The translations under genes and the position numbers were made by a program. Of a stretch of 64,000 bases of DNA, positions 42,661 to 51,120 are shown piece after piece; positions within the stretch are counted from its first letter, which is position 1; every line of letters begins with the position of its first letter. This DNA comes from GCA-2693325 sp964011675. GTDB taxonomy: Bacteria > Latescibacterota > UBA2968 > UBA8231. The notes under the pieces were generated by a model. It did no database searches. It was not told where the DNA came from and was given only the letters and a program-made list of their open reading frames with translations. The stretch is taken from NCBI GenBank assembly GCA_964011675.1, contig CAXGPR010000007.1, forward strand, positions 5,575-69,574, given 5' to 3'.

Positions 42661-43035
42661 CTAGAAATTCAGCCCGCCCTCGCGAGCACCGTCGGCGACG
42701 GCTTTAACGATACCATGATATAGATAGCCTCCGCGATCGAAGACCACTTTTTCGATACCCTTTTCCTTGGCTTTCCCAGCTACAATCTTCCCAACTTCTG
42801 CTCCCTGCTCCACTCGACTAGCAAAGGAACGATCCCGTAATTCTTTGCTCTGCGTCGAAAAACCAAACAATGAATGACCTGAAACGTCGTCAACCAGTTG
42901 AACCTCAATGTGTTTCAGAGACCGATGTACGACAAGGCGCGGACGATCTGACGTCCCTGACACAATCTTGCGCAAACGATGCCGGCGCCGCTGAATCCGG
43001 GCACGGTTCTTACTAAGGTGTTTCTTATCCTTCAT
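42661..43035 (-). CDS. rplR: 50S ribosomal protein L18
   Basis: 124 residues with RRRHRLRKIVSGTSDRPRLVVHRS, KHIEVQLVDD, VGKIVAGKAKEKGIEKVVFDRGGYLYHG and the end ADGAREGGLNF. L18 binds 5S rRNA together with L5, encoded upstream. Gap to rplF is 2 nt, suggesting coupled translation. Confidence 0.97.
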   Translation of the reverse strand: MKDKKHLSKNRARIQRRRHRLRKIVSGTSDRPRLVVHRSLKHIEVQLVDDVSGHSLFGFSTQSKELRDRSFASRVEQGAEVGKIVAGKAKEKGIEKVVFDRGGYLYHGIVKAVADGAREGGLNF

Positions 43036-43037
43036 GA

Positions 43038-43595
43038 TTAACCCGCTGCGGTTTTGCCTTGTTTCCAGTGAATGACTTCATCTTCGTAACGGATTCCTTT
43101 GCCCTTATAAGGTTCGGGTTTGCGCTTTTGGCGAATATCTGCGGCAACCTGTCCTACAACTTGCTTATCTATGCCACTCACGGTTATTCTAGCCTGCGAT
43201 CCACCCTCTCCATTACCGACCTCGATATTAATCCCTTCCGGCGCATCATAAACGACAGGGTGTGAGTAACCAACGTTCAAAGTGAGCTTGCGCCCCTGCG
43301 CCTCTGCTCTCCAACCCACGCCGAAAAGGTCCAAATTTTTGCTAAACCCTTCGGTCACTCCGTCAACCGCATTTGCGATAAGGGTGCGTGTTAGACCATG
43401 TAAGGAACGAGCACCTTTTTCTTGGCTACCACACGTGACATGTACGGTATCACCTTCCAAGTTTATACCTATATGTTCGTCAACAAATGGTACGGTGAGT
43501 ACCCCTTTAGGACCTTTCACAGCAACATGTGAACCGTCGACTTTTACATCAACTCCCTGCGGCAATGCGATCGGTGTTTTTCCTATGCGAGACAA
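43038..43595 (-). CDS. rplF: 50S ribosomal protein L6
   Basis: 185 residues: MSRIGKTPIALPQGVDVKVDG, LHGLTRTLIANAVDGVTEGFSK, GVGWRAEAQGRKLTLNVGYSHPV and KRKPEPYKGKGIRYEDEVI, in the standard two-domain L6 order. It lies near the GTPase-associated region of the 50S. Gap of 18 nt after rpsH. Confidence 0.97.
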   Translation of the reverse strand: MSRIGKTPIALPQGVDVKVDGSHVAVKGPKGVLTVPFVDEHIGINLEGDTVHVTCGSQEKGARSLHGLTRTLIANAVDGVTEGFSKNLDLFGVGWRAEAQGRKLTLNVGYSHPVVYDAPEGINIEVGNGEGGSQARITVSGIDKQVVGQVAADIRQKRKPEPYKGKGIRYEDEVIHWKQGKTAAG

Positions 43596-43613
43596 CGTAT
43601 TCCTCTCCTCAAT

Positions 43614-44012
43614 CTACCAGACGCTACAGAGAATCTCACCGCCGATACCAGCTTTGCGAGCTTCTCGGTCCGTCATGACGCCTTGTGACGTTGAGACAAT
43701 TGCGATGCCCAGACCACGACGAACACGCGGGACATTAGAATTGCCAGAATATTGGCGCAATCCAGGGCGACTAATGCGTTTAATTCCCTGAATCAAGCTC
43801 TTTTTGTTACTATCATAGCGAAGATAAAGACGCAAAACGCCCTGTTTTTCGTCTTCGATGAAAGCAAAGTTATCGATGAAACGAGTTTCGGCCAAAACGC
43901 GAGCAATTTCTCTCTTTAGTTTAGATGCAGGAATGTCAACGCGCTCATGCTTCGCCCGACTAGCGTTACGCAACCGCGTCAACATATCTGCTACTGGATC
44001 GGTCATACTCAT
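43614..44012 (-). CDS. rpsH: 30S ribosomal protein S8
   Basis: 132 residues: MSMTDPVADMLTRLRNASRAKHERV, then RPGLRQYSGNSNVPRVRRGLG and IVSTSQGVMTDREARKAGIGGEILC. S8 binds helix 21 of 16S rRNA and in E. coli represses the spc operon. Standard position between rpsN and rplF. Confidence 0.97.
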   Translation of the reverse strand: MSMTDPVADMLTRLRNASRAKHERVDIPASKLKREIARVLAETRFIDNFAFIEDEKQGVLRLYLRYDSNKKSLIQGIKRISRPGLRQYSGNSNVPRVRRGLGIAIVSTSQGVMTDREARKAGIGGEILCSVW

Positions 44013-44024
44013 ATGATTCTCTCC

Positions 44025-44210
44025 CTACCAGCTGGCTTTAGTGACGCCGGGAATTTCGCCCCGCAAGGCGAGCTCACGGAAACAAATACGACAGAGACCA
44101 AACTTGCGATAATAACCTCTCGGCCTGCCACAACGCTGACAACGATTATACTTGCGTGAGCTAAACTTTGGCGTGCGACGCGCTTTGGCTATCATAGACT
44201 TTTTAGGCAT
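44025..44210 (-). CDS. rpsN: 30S ribosomal protein S14, zinc-binding type
   Basis: 61 residues with the zinc ligands C24, C27, C40 and C43 in CQRCGRPRGYYRKFGLCRIC and the end LALRGEIPGVTKASW. The short C+ form (type Z) requires zinc, unlike the long C- form of enterobacteria. Located 12 nt before rpsH and 18 nt after rplE. Confidence 0.97.
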   Translation of the reverse strand: MPKKSMIAKARRTPKFSSRKYNRCQRCGRPRGYYRKFGLCRICFRELALRGEIPGVTKASW

Positions 44211-44228
44211 TCACCAATTCTCCCAACA

Positions 44229-44774
44229 TTAATTGCCGAAGGGCATGCCGAACGACTTCAGCAATTCACGCCCCTCTTCATCGGTCTGAGCCGAAGTAAC
44301 GATTGTTATATTCATCCCACGAATATGATCAATTCTGTCGAAATCGATTTCGGGAAATATAATCTGCTCTTTGATTCCTAAGTTGTAGTTACCACGACCA
44401 TCGAAACTTTTGGTGGGTACGCCACGAAAATCTCGCACTTGCGGAAGAGCAAGCGTTATCAACCTGTCGAGAAACTCATACATCCGATTACCTCGTAAAG
44501 TAACCATACATCCAATGGGCACTCCTTCACGAAGCTTGAAATTTGAAATGGCCTTCTTGGCATGGCGCAGCGCAGGTTTTTGTCCTGCTATAGCTGTCAT
44601 CTCACTAACCGCATTCTCAAGAGCTTTAGGTTCACCTACAGACTCACCAACTCCCATGTTAATTACAACTTTGTCGACTGTGGGCACCTGCATAACGTTG
44701 CTGTAAGAAAAGCTTTCTAACAACTGCGACTTAATTTCTTTTTTGTATAATGCTTTTAATCTGGGCTCGCTCAT
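44229..44774 (-). CDS. rplE: 50S ribosomal protein L5
   Basis: 181 residues. NVMQVPTVDKVVINMGVGE, TAIAGQKPALRHAKKAISNFKLREG, RDFRGVPTKSFDGRGNYNLGIKEQIIFPEI and GMNITIVTSAQTDEEGRELLKSFGMPF are in the standard L5 order. It binds 5S rRNA and contacts the P-site tRNA. Gap of 11 nt after rplX. Confidence 0.97.
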   Translation of the reverse strand: MSEPRLKALYKKEIKSQLLESFSYSNVMQVPTVDKVVINMGVGESVGEPKALENAVSEMTAIAGQKPALRHAKKAISNFKLREGVPIGCMVTLRGNRMYEFLDRLITLALPQVRDFRGVPTKSFDGRGNYNLGIKEQIIFPEIDFDRIDHIRGMNITIVTSAQTDEEGRELLKSFGMPFGN

Positions 44775-44785
44775 GACGGCTCTTT

Positions 44786-45103
44786 CTACTGCGAATCAAT
44801 CATCTCGCCACTACGGGCAGAGACGCGTACGTTTTTTCCATTATCGAGCTTCTTATGACGAATCCGCGTGGGCAGATCAGTCTTGGGACACACTACCATC
44901 ACATTTGAGAGGTGAATCGGTGCTTCCCGTTCGACGATTCCACCTTGAGGATCTCTCGAAGAAGGACGTGAATGATGTTTACGCATGTTAACGCCCTCAA
45001 CAATGACTCTATTCTTTTCCTTTATCACGGCTAAAACGGTCGAACGGCGCCCTTTGTCGTTACCGCTCACAACCTGAACCGTATCACCTTTTTTAATATT
45101 CAT
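44786..45103 (-). CDS. rplX: 50S ribosomal protein L24
   Basis: 105 residues. A KOW motif opens the chain (INIKKGDTVQVVSGNDKGRRS-type, about 2-30), then VIVEGVNMRKHHSRPS and GGIVEREAPIHLSNVMVV. L24 is one of the first proteins to bind 23S rRNA. Gap of 28 nt after rplN. Confidence 0.97.
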   Translation of the reverse strand: MNIKKGDTVQVVSGNDKGRRSTVLAVIKEKNRVIVEGVNMRKHHSRPSSRDPQGGIVEREAPIHLSNVMVVCPKTDLPTRIRHKKLDNGKNVRVSARSGEMIDSQ

Positions 45104-45131
45104 TTATGTCCTCTGTTCACACTGCAGCAGT

Positions 45132-45500
45132 TTAGACAACTTCTGGCGCTAGCGAAACGATGCGCATGTACTGTTTGTCACGCAATTCTCTCGCAACTGG
45201 GCCGAAAATACGGGTCCCACGTGGTTCCTTTTCGTCATTGATCAAAACAGCTGCGTTCTCATCAAACCGGATGTAAGATCCATCAGGACGACGGTATTCT
45301 TTCTTTGTTCGAACAACCACCGCCTTGGCCACTTGGCCCTCCTCTAAAGGACCGTTAGGTATCACATTGTGCACTGCAACCACAATGATATCACCAACTG
45401 AAGCATAACGCTTGCGAGTGCCACCGAGTACCCGGATGCACTTAGCAGTGCGCGCCCCAGCATTATCTGCCATCTTAACTATAGTATATTCGTGTATCAT
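45132..45500 (-). CDS. rplN: 50S ribosomal protein L14
   Basis: 122 residues: YTIVKMADNAGARTAKCIRVLGG, GDIIVVAVHNVIP, AVVVRTKKEYRRPDGSYIRFDENAAVLI and GTRIFGPVARELRDKQYMRIVSLAPEVV, a textbook L14. It sits at the subunit interface. Its start directly abuts the rpsQ stop. Confidence 0.97.
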   Translation of the reverse strand: MIHEYTIVKMADNAGARTAKCIRVLGGTRKRYASVGDIIVVAVHNVIPNGPLEEGQVAKAVVVRTKKEYRRPDGSYIRFDENAAVLINDEKEPRGTRIFGPVARELRDKQYMRIVSLAPEVV

Positions 45501-45770
45501 TTATTCCTGATCCGCGTTCCGCTCCATGATTTCAATCAGACGCCAACGCTTGGTCCGACTCATGGGACGACATTCTTCAATCCGAACTAAATCTCCAACA
45601 TTCGACTCATTTTGTTCATCGTGAGCGACGAACTTAGCAGTGCGACGGATGACACGTCCATATAAGGGGTGAGCAATACGCTGCTCCACTGCAATCACGC
45701 GCGTTTTCAAATTACTTGCTTTTAAAACCCGCCCCTCTGCGGTACGGCGTTCTATTGTTTTTTCGGACAT
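45501..45770 (-). CDS. rpsQ: 30S ribosomal protein S17
   Basis: 89 residues: GRVLKASNLKTRVIAVEQRIAHPLYG, then VAHDEQNESNVGDLVRIEECRPMSRTKRW, the OB-fold signature of S17. It is an early-binding 30S protein. It lies 3 nt after rpmC and touches rplN. Confidence 0.97.
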   Translation of the reverse strand: MSEKTIERRTAEGRVLKASNLKTRVIAVEQRIAHPLYGRVIRRTAKFVAHDEQNESNVGDLVRIEECRPMSRTKRWRLIEIMERNADQE

Positions 45771-45773
45771 TGC

Positions 45774-45992
45774 TTACGACTCTCCCCCGGGCAGGCTTTG
45801 CTGCTGTAAATCGCGCTCGCGCATCAGCGTACGAACACGCGCAATATCGCGTCGAACCTGACGCAGGCGTATTGGGCTGGTCAACTGGCCGGAGACGTGC
45901 TGGAAACGCAGATTAAACGCTTCTTCTTCGAGCTCTTCCAGTTTGATCTTTGCATCTTCCGCGTTTAAGCCACGCAGTTCACTAGCCTTCAT
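45774..45992 (-). CDS. rpmC: 50S ribosomal protein L29
   Basis: 72 residues forming a helical hairpin: MKASELRGLNAEDAKIKLEELEEEAFNLRFQ and LTSPIRLRQVRRDIARVRTLMRERD. L29 lies at the exit tunnel and helps dock SRP and trigger factor. Located 2 nt after rplP and 3 nt before rpsQ. Confidence 0.97.
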   Translation of the reverse strand: MKASELRGLNAEDAKIKLEELEEEAFNLRFQHVSGQLTSPIRLRQVRRDIARVRTLMRERDLQQQSLPGGES

Positions 45993-45994
45993 AA

Positions 45995-46405
45995 CTATGC
46001 CACCCGCTCTACGAATTTGGTTTTAATGGGCAACTTGTGACCCGCTTTTCGGAAAGCTTCCTTCGCCAATTCAACTGGCACACCAGAAAGCTCAAACATT
46101 ACGCGACCGGGCTTGACTACGGCAACCCAACCTTCGGGTGCACCTTTTCCCTTACCCATGCGTGTTTCAGCCGGCTTCTTTGTAATAGGTTTGTCAGGAA
46201 AAACGCGGATCCACATCTTTCCGGTCCTACTCATGGTCCTACTGATTGTGACACGAACGGCCTCGATTTGCCGACTTGTTATCCACCCCGGCTCAAGCGC
46301 CTTCAAGCCGTACTCGCCAAAGGAAACCATATCGCCTCCCTTGGTCTGGCCGCGCATGCGGCCTCGAGACTGCTTTCTCCATTTTGCTTTTTTGGGCATT
46401 AACAT
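45995..46405 (-). CDS. rplP: 50S ribosomal protein L16
   Basis: 136 residues. The start at 46405 is supported by an AAGGGA box about 10 nt upstream; a second ATG at 46399 (MPKKAKWRKQSRGRM) is the family's usual first residue. GGDMVSFGEYGLKALEPGWIT, GKMWIRVFPDKPITKKPAETRMGKGKGAPEGWVAVV are conserved pieces around the A-site tRNA contact. Gap of 24 nt after rpsC. Confidence 0.96.
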   Translation of the reverse strand: MLMPKKAKWRKQSRGRMRGQTKGGDMVSFGEYGLKALEPGWITSRQIEAVRVTISRTMSRTGKMWIRVFPDKPITKKPAETRMGKGKGAPEGWVAVVKPGRVMFELSGVPVELAKEAFRKAGHKLPIKTKFVERVA

Positions 46406-46429
46406 GGTAAAAGATCCCTTTAATTCTCT

Positions 46430-47083
46430 CTATGCCTGATTGCTGGATCCAGCATCTGCCACAACTTCACCATGGCAAATCCACACTTTGACGCCAACTG
46501 TTCCCGAAACGGTGTAGGCGGTCGACTGAGCGTAATCGATGTCTGCACGTAACGTGTGCAACGGAACACGACCAGCCGGCTCAGACCGCTCACGGCGTCC
46601 CATCTCAGATCCGCCAATACGCCCTGAACATGCGATGCGTATACCCTCTGCGCCCATTCGCATAGAGGAAGCTACCGACTTTTTCATAGCTCGGCGGAAA
46701 GAAACACGCTGTTCCAACTGGCGCGCCAAGTTATCGGCGACCAACTGCGCGTCAAGTTCGGGTTTTTTAACTTCCTGAATGTTTAGTGACACGTCTTTAC
46801 CCGTGAGTTGCTTCAACTCATCTCGCAGTTTATCAACTTCAGCGCCGCGACGGCCGATAGCAATACCAGGACGTGCCGTGTGAACCTCAACGGTAACTCG
46901 CTTGGGCTGCCGCTCTATATTTATGCGAGAAACTCCTGCTCTTAGGAGACGCTGCTTGACGTATCGCCGCAGCATTTGATCTTCGTTCAAAAGTTCGGCA
47001 AAGTCTTTTTCGGCAAACCAATTGGATCGCCAACCCTTAATAACACCAAGCCGAAAGCCGTATGGGTGTGTTTTTTGTCCCAA
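46430..47083 (-). CDS. rpsC: 30S ribosomal protein S3
   Basis: 217 residues. MGQKTHPYGFRLGVIKGWRSNW opens, a KH domain follows (GIAIGRRGAEVDKLRDELKQL), and the C-terminal domain has RRAMKKSVASSMRMGAEGIRI and YTVSGTVGVKVWICHGEV. S3 lines the mRNA entry channel with S4 and S5. The C-terminal tail is short. Gap of 11 nt after rplV. Confidence 0.97.
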   Translation of the reverse strand: MGQKTHPYGFRLGVIKGWRSNWFAEKDFAELLNEDQMLRRYVKQRLLRAGVSRINIERQPKRVTVEVHTARPGIAIGRRGAEVDKLRDELKQLTGKDVSLNIQEVKKPELDAQLVADNLARQLEQRVSFRRAMKKSVASSMRMGAEGIRIACSGRIGGSEMGRRERSEPAGRVPLHTLRADIDYAQSTAYTVSGTVGVKVWICHGEVVADAGSSNQA

Positions 47084-47094
47084 AAAAAGCTCCC

Positions 47095-47442
47095 TTAGTT
47101 GACCTGGTCGCTGACGACCACGGTAAGATGACAGTGGCGTTTGCGAATGCGATCAGCCGAACCGCGAGCGCGGGGGCGTATACGCTTGAGATCTCGGCCT
47201 TCGTCGGCATAAATAGCCTTAACGTAGAGATCTTCAGCATCCACTGGATTTTCTTCGTCTTGATTAATCCCATTGGAAATGGCCGACCGCAGCGTTTTCT
47301 CAACATCACGAGCTACTGGACGGGGTGAGAAGCGCAGTATTGTCAATGCCTCTTCAACAGGCTTACCCCGTACTAGATCAATCAATTGGCGCATTTTGGT
47401 AGCAGGTATGCCAACTTGCTTCAATATTGCTTTTGCTTCCAT
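47095..47442 (-). CDS. rplV: 50S ribosomal protein L22
   Basis: 115 residues: ATKMRQLIDLVRGKPVEEALTIL, RPVARDVEKTLRSAISNGIN, and IRPRARGSADRIRKRHCHLTVVV, the loop that reaches the exit tunnel wall (macrolide site). Gap of 20 nt after rpsS. Confidence 0.97.
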   Translation of the reverse strand: MEAKAILKQVGIPATKMRQLIDLVRGKPVEEALTILRFSPRPVARDVEKTLRSAISNGINQDEENPVDAEDLYVKAIYADEGRDLKRIRPRARGSADRIRKRHCHLTVVVSDQVN

Positions 47443-47462
47443 AATTCTAATACCTGATTCCT

Positions 47463-47750
47463 TTAGCGCACTCGGCTGCCGCGTTCCGTGAGCATTCCAC
47501 CGTGCCCGCGAAAAGTGCGAGTCGGTGCAAACTCACCAAGTTTGTGGCCAACCATATTCTCGGTCACATAAACCGGAATGAACTTATTACCATTGTGTAC
47601 GGCCAACGTATGACCAACGAAATCCGGAGTAATCGTGGAGCGGCGCGACCACGTCTTTACTACTCGCTTACTGCCCGTGCGATTGAGCTCCTCTACTTTT
47701 TTCTCCAGATGGGCATCAATGAACGGGCCTTTTTTAACCGACCTTGGCAT
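47463..47750 (-). CDS. rpsS: 30S ribosomal protein S19
   Basis: 95 residues: MPRSVKKGPFIDAHLEKKVEEL, KTWSRRSTITPDFVGHTLAVHNGNKFIPVY and MVGHKLGEFAPTRTFRGHGG. It works in the 30S head beside S13. Gap of 17 nt after rplB. Confidence 0.97.
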   Translation of the reverse strand: MPRSVKKGPFIDAHLEKKVEELNRTGSKRVVKTWSRRSTITPDFVGHTLAVHNGNKFIPVYVTENMVGHKLGEFAPTRTFRGHGGMLTERGSRVR

Positions 47751-47767
47751 CTATCAGCTCACTCCTT

Positions 47768-48604
47768 CTACTTCGAGTTGCGCCGACGCAATATCATTGC
47801 GTCAGAACGGTTCTTGTGCTTACGCGTTTTATATCCCTTAGTGGGCTTACCCCAAGGGGTCACCGGATGACGGCCACCCGAAGTCTTACCTTCTCCACCA
47901 CCGTGAGGGTGGTCAACCGGATTCATAACGACTCCGCGAACCTTGGGCCGACGCCCTAACCAGCGAGAGCGTCCGGCCTTACCCAACACCACATTCCCAT
48001 GTTCGACATTACCGACCTGTCCCAAAGTCGCCATACACTGGACGGCGACTTCTCTAACTTCACCTGAGGGCAGACGCAGTTGAGCACGACCGTTTTCACC
48101 TCGACCGAGCAGTTGGACTTCAGCCCCTGCACTACGGGCAAGCTGACCACCAGCTCCAGGTTGAAGCTCAACGTTATGTATGGTCGACCCTAGAGGAACG
48201 TTGAGTAAGGGCATCGCATTTCCCACGCTTATAGGGGCATCTGAACCAGCAACGATATCGGCACCTACCGTTAGACCAGCTGGGGCGAGGATGTACCTTT
48301 TATCACCATCGACGTAAACAACTAAGGCGATGAATGATGAGCGATTTGGATCATACTCAATCGAAGCGACCTTACCAGGAACTCCAAGCTTGTTTCGCTT
48401 GAAGTCAATCACGCGATAGCGGCGCTTATGCCCGCCGCCGCGGCGCCGCATAGTCATTCGTCCCTGATTATTGCGCCCACCGGATCTGCTCACCGCACCA
48501 CGCAATAACGCTTTTTGCGGTTTATCTACGCTTACCTCATCAAAAGAATTAACGGTCTTATAACGGAGCGTCGGCGTTACGGGGCGAAACTTCTTAACTG
48601 GCAT
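47768..48604 (-). CDS. rplB: 50S ribosomal protein L2
   Basis: 278 residues. Start MPVKKFRPVTPTLRYKTV, RRRGGGHKRRYRVIDFKRNK, and the C-terminal VMNPVDHPHGGGEGKTSGGRHPVTPWGKPTKGYKTR are diagnostic; the last part reaches the peptidyl-transferase centre and includes the conserved histidine of HPHGGG. Gap of 11 nt after rplW. Confidence 0.97.
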   Translation of the reverse strand: MPVKKFRPVTPTLRYKTVNSFDEVSVDKPQKALLRGAVSRSGGRNNQGRMTMRRRGGGHKRRYRVIDFKRNKLGVPGKVASIEYDPNRSSFIALVVYVDGDKRYILAPAGLTVGADIVAGSDAPISVGNAMPLLNVPLGSTIHNVELQPGAGGQLARSAGAEVQLLGRGENGRAQLRLPSGEVREVAVQCMATLGQVGNVEHGNVVLGKAGRSRWLGRRPKVRGVVMNPVDHPHGGGEGKTSGGRHPVTPWGKPTKGYKTRKHKNRSDAMILRRRNSK

Positions 48605-48615
48605 ATTAAATCAAC

Positions 48616-48903
48616 CTATACGTTTTCAACGACGTCAATCGAGTCACCAGCCCTAAGCGTAACGTAGGCTTTCTTCCAGCCTGCACGGCGCCCAGCATAA
48701 AGGCCCTGTCTCTTTGGTTTACTCGGCACTTTAATCGTCCGAACCGACTCTACTTTTACATCGAAAATACTTTCGATAGCCTGCCGGATTTGAACCTTGT
48801 TGGCTTTGGAATCAACACGAAATGCATATTTGTTACCTTCGCGTAGGATTGTAGCCTTCTCGGTGATAACCGGTTTTTGTATGATCGAGCGAGGGTTGCT
48901 CAC
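48616..48903 (-). CDS. rplW: 50S ribosomal protein L23
   Basis: 95 residues: IIQKPVITEKATILREGNKYAFRVDSKANKVQIRQAIESIFDVKV, then GRRAGWKKAYVTLRAGDSID. L23 is the ribosomal dock for trigger factor and SRP at the exit tunnel. Gap of 11 nt after rplD. Confidence 0.97.
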   Translation of the reverse strand: MSNPRSIIQKPVITEKATILREGNKYAFRVDSKANKVQIRQAIESIFDVKVESVRTIKVPSKPKRQGLYAGRRAGWKKAYVTLRAGDSIDVVENV

Positions 48904-48914
48904 TTTAAATTCTC

Positions 48915-49562
48915 CTAGTCCTCTTCCGAGACGTGATGCTCTACGAGTTTGTCCAATGCCTGACGAGTGAAAAGCACAACATCCGCTGAGATGACGTCAT
49001 ACGTACCCAAAGAACCGACATGCGTCATGCTTACTCGCTGGATATTGCGGCTCGACCTTACCAACACGTTGGCATTTTCAGGCGTTATGAACAACACTTT
49101 TTGGCCATCAAGACCACAGGCGTCAATTATGTCCTTGAATGACTTGGTGCTCGGCTGTTCGAAATCAAAATCTTCGATAACTCTTATCTGTCCATCCGTA
49201 TTTTTGAGTGTCAAGGCAGAGCGAAAGGCCAAGCGCTTCAAGGCCTTGGGCAACTTTGCATAATACGAACGTGGCTCAGGCCCAAAAGCAACACCACCAC
49301 CTCTTATAAGAGGAGAACGGTTAGAGCCCCTACGCGCCCCACCCGTACCCTTCTGACGATGGTGTTTCTTACTAGTCCGAGCAACCTCAGATCGCGTCTT
49401 AACCTTAGCCGTCCCTTGCCGCTGGTTTGACTCGTAGGTAACTACTGCGCGATAAAGAGAGTACTCGGATATTTCAGCGGCAAACAAATCGTCCGGCAAG
49501 TCTACCGTGCCGTTTGATTTGCCTTGCATCGTAAGAATCTCTACCTGTGTCCCCATGCCCAT
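48915..49562 (-). CDS. rplD: 50S ribosomal protein L4
   Basis: 215 residues from ATG 49562, which shares one base with the rpsJ stop (TGATG). A TTG at 49565 and an ATG at 49556 are alternatives. GTAKVKTRSEVARTSKKHHRQKGTGGARRGSNRSPLIRGGG is the exit-tunnel loop region in part, with KALKRLAFRSALTLK and VLFITPENANVLVRSSRNI later. In E. coli L4 also represses the S10 operon. The gene directly follows rpsJ, where rplC (L3) normally lies. Confidence 0.96.
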   Translation of the reverse strand: MGMGTQVEILTMQGKSNGTVDLPDDLFAAEISEYSLYRAVVTYESNQRQGTAKVKTRSEVARTSKKHHRQKGTGGARRGSNRSPLIRGGGVAFGPEPRSYYAKLPKALKRLAFRSALTLKNTDGQIRVIEDFDFEQPSTKSFKDIIDACGLDGQKVLFITPENANVLVRSSRNIQRVSMTHVGSLGTYDVISADVVLFTRQALDKLVEHHVSEED

Positions 49563-49870
49563 CAAACCTTAATGTCTATGCCAATACCAGCAGGCAAATC
49601 CAACTTCATGAGCGCATCCACAGTCTGCGGCGTTGAATCGTAAATGTCGATTAAACGCTTGTGAACGCGCGTTTCGAACTGCTCGCGCGACTTTTTATCA
49701 ACGTGAGGCGAACGCAACACGGTGTAAATACTACGCGAAGTCGGCAGCGGCACGGGACCCGCAATGCGAGCCCCGCTACGCTTTACCGTCTGTACTATTT
49801 CATCCACGGACCTGTCCAAAGCCGCATGATCATATGCTTTTAGACGAATGCGAATTCTATCAACAGCCAC
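49562..49870 (-). CDS. rpsJ: 30S ribosomal protein S10
   Basis: 102 residues: RIRIRLKAYDHAALDRSVDEIV, GARIAGPVPLPTSRSIYTVLRSPHVDKKSREQFE and HKRLIDIYDSTPQTVDALMKLDLPAG. S10 (NusE) also serves in Nus antitermination. Gap of 22 nt after tuf, with no separate S10 promoter seen; the stop overlaps the rplD start. Confidence 0.97.
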   Translation of the reverse strand: MAVDRIRIRLKAYDHAALDRSVDEIVQTVKRSGARIAGPVPLPTSRSIYTVLRSPHVDKKSREQFETRVHKRLIDIYDSTPQTVDALMKLDLPAGIGIDIKV

Positions 49871-49892
49871 TTGGCGTGTCTCCCAGAGTTAA

Positions 49893-51083
49893 TTACTCGA
49901 TGATCTCGGTGACTACACCCGAGCCGATTGTGCGACCGCCTTCGCGGATAGCAAAGCGCAAGTTCGCTTCAACGGCAATGGGCTGAATTAAATCCACTTC
50001 CATGGTAACGTTGTCGCCAGGCATAACCATCTCGGTTCCCTCTGGCAAAGCGATCGTGCCGGTAACGTCCGTTGTACGGAAGAAAAACTGCGGGCGGTAG
50101 CCAGAGAAAAAGGGCTTTTCACGGCCACCCTCTTTGTTAGTCAATACATAAACCTCGGCCTTAAATTTGGTGTGAGGCGTAATCGAACCCGGCTTACACA
50201 CAACCATACCACGCAACAGTTCCTCTTTTTCTACACCACGGAATAGCAAACCAACGTTGTCCCCTGCCTGACCTTCATCGAGCAATTTACGGAACATTTC
50301 GACGCCTGTAATTGTCGTTTTGCGAGTCTCGCGTATACCAACGACCTCAACCTCTTCACTCACTTTGATAATGCCACGTTCTACGCGGCCAGTACCCACC
50401 GTGCCGCGACCAGAGATACTGAAAACATCCTCAATCGGCATCAAGAAAGGTTGATCAACGGGACGATCGGGAAGCGGAATCCACTCGTCGACGCTAGCCA
50501 TGAGTTCGTCAATGGAACCCGTCCCCGTAGGCCCGTCATTCCCTTCAACGGCGGCCAAGGCCGAACCTCGAACAACGGGCGTATCGTCTCCTTCAAAGCC
50601 GTATTCGCTCAGCAATTCACGGGTCTCTAACTCAACTAAATCGAGCAATTCCTCGTCATCGACCTGATCGACTTTGTTCAGAAAGACACAAATACGGGGT
50701 ACGTTAACCTGACGTGCGAGCAAGATATGCTCACGTGTTTGAATCATGGGGCCATCAGCAGCGCTAACGACCAGTATAGCGCCATCCATCTGCGCTGCAC
50801 CAGTTATCATGTTCTTTATGTAGTCGGCGTGACCAGGACAGTCAACGTGAGCGTAGTGACGATTCTCCGTCTCATACTCCTGATGAGAAACATTGATTGT
50901 TACCCCACGCGCCTTTTCTTCTGGTGCATTATCAATCTCATCAATGCCTTTAGCCTGAGCCAAACCCTTGCTAGCCAAATGATTCGTAATGGCCGCAGTG
51001 AGGGTGGTTTTGCCGTGGTCGACGTGGCCGATCGTACCGATGTTAACGTGAGGCTTATTGCGCTCAAATTGTTCCTTGGCCAT
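49893..51083 (-). CDS. tuf: Elongation factor Tu
   Basis: 396 residues. G-domain motifs: GHVDHGKTT (G1), RGVTIN (G2), DCPGHADY (G3), NKVDQVDD (G4, in FLNKVDQVDDEELLDLV) and GSALAA (G5). Domains 2 and 3 follow, with GTGRVERGI and MVMPGDNVTMEVDLI. It brings aminoacyl-tRNA to the ribosome. Only one copy lies in this window. GGAG precedes the ATG. Located 37 nt after fusA. Confidence 0.98.
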   Translation of the reverse strand: MAKEQFERNKPHVNIGTIGHVDHGKTTLTAAITNHLASKGLAQAKGIDEIDNAPEEKARGVTINVSHQEYETENRHYAHVDCPGHADYIKNMITGAAQMDGAILVVSAADGPMIQTREHILLARQVNVPRICVFLNKVDQVDDEELLDLVELETRELLSEYGFEGDDTPVVRGSALAAVEGNDGPTGTGSIDELMASVDEWIPLPDRPVDQPFLMPIEDVFSISGRGTVGTGRVERGIIKVSEEVEVVGIRETRKTTITGVEMFRKLLDEGQAGDNVGLLFRGVEKEELLRGMVVCKPGSITPHTKFKAEVYVLTNKEGGREKPFFSGYRPQFFFRTTDVTGTIALPEGTEMVMPGDNVTMEVDLIQPIAVEANLRFAIREGGRTIGSGVVTEIIE

Positions 51084-51120
51084 TTCTCCAATCCTCTCCT
51101 TATAAGTTAATAGCTCTACG

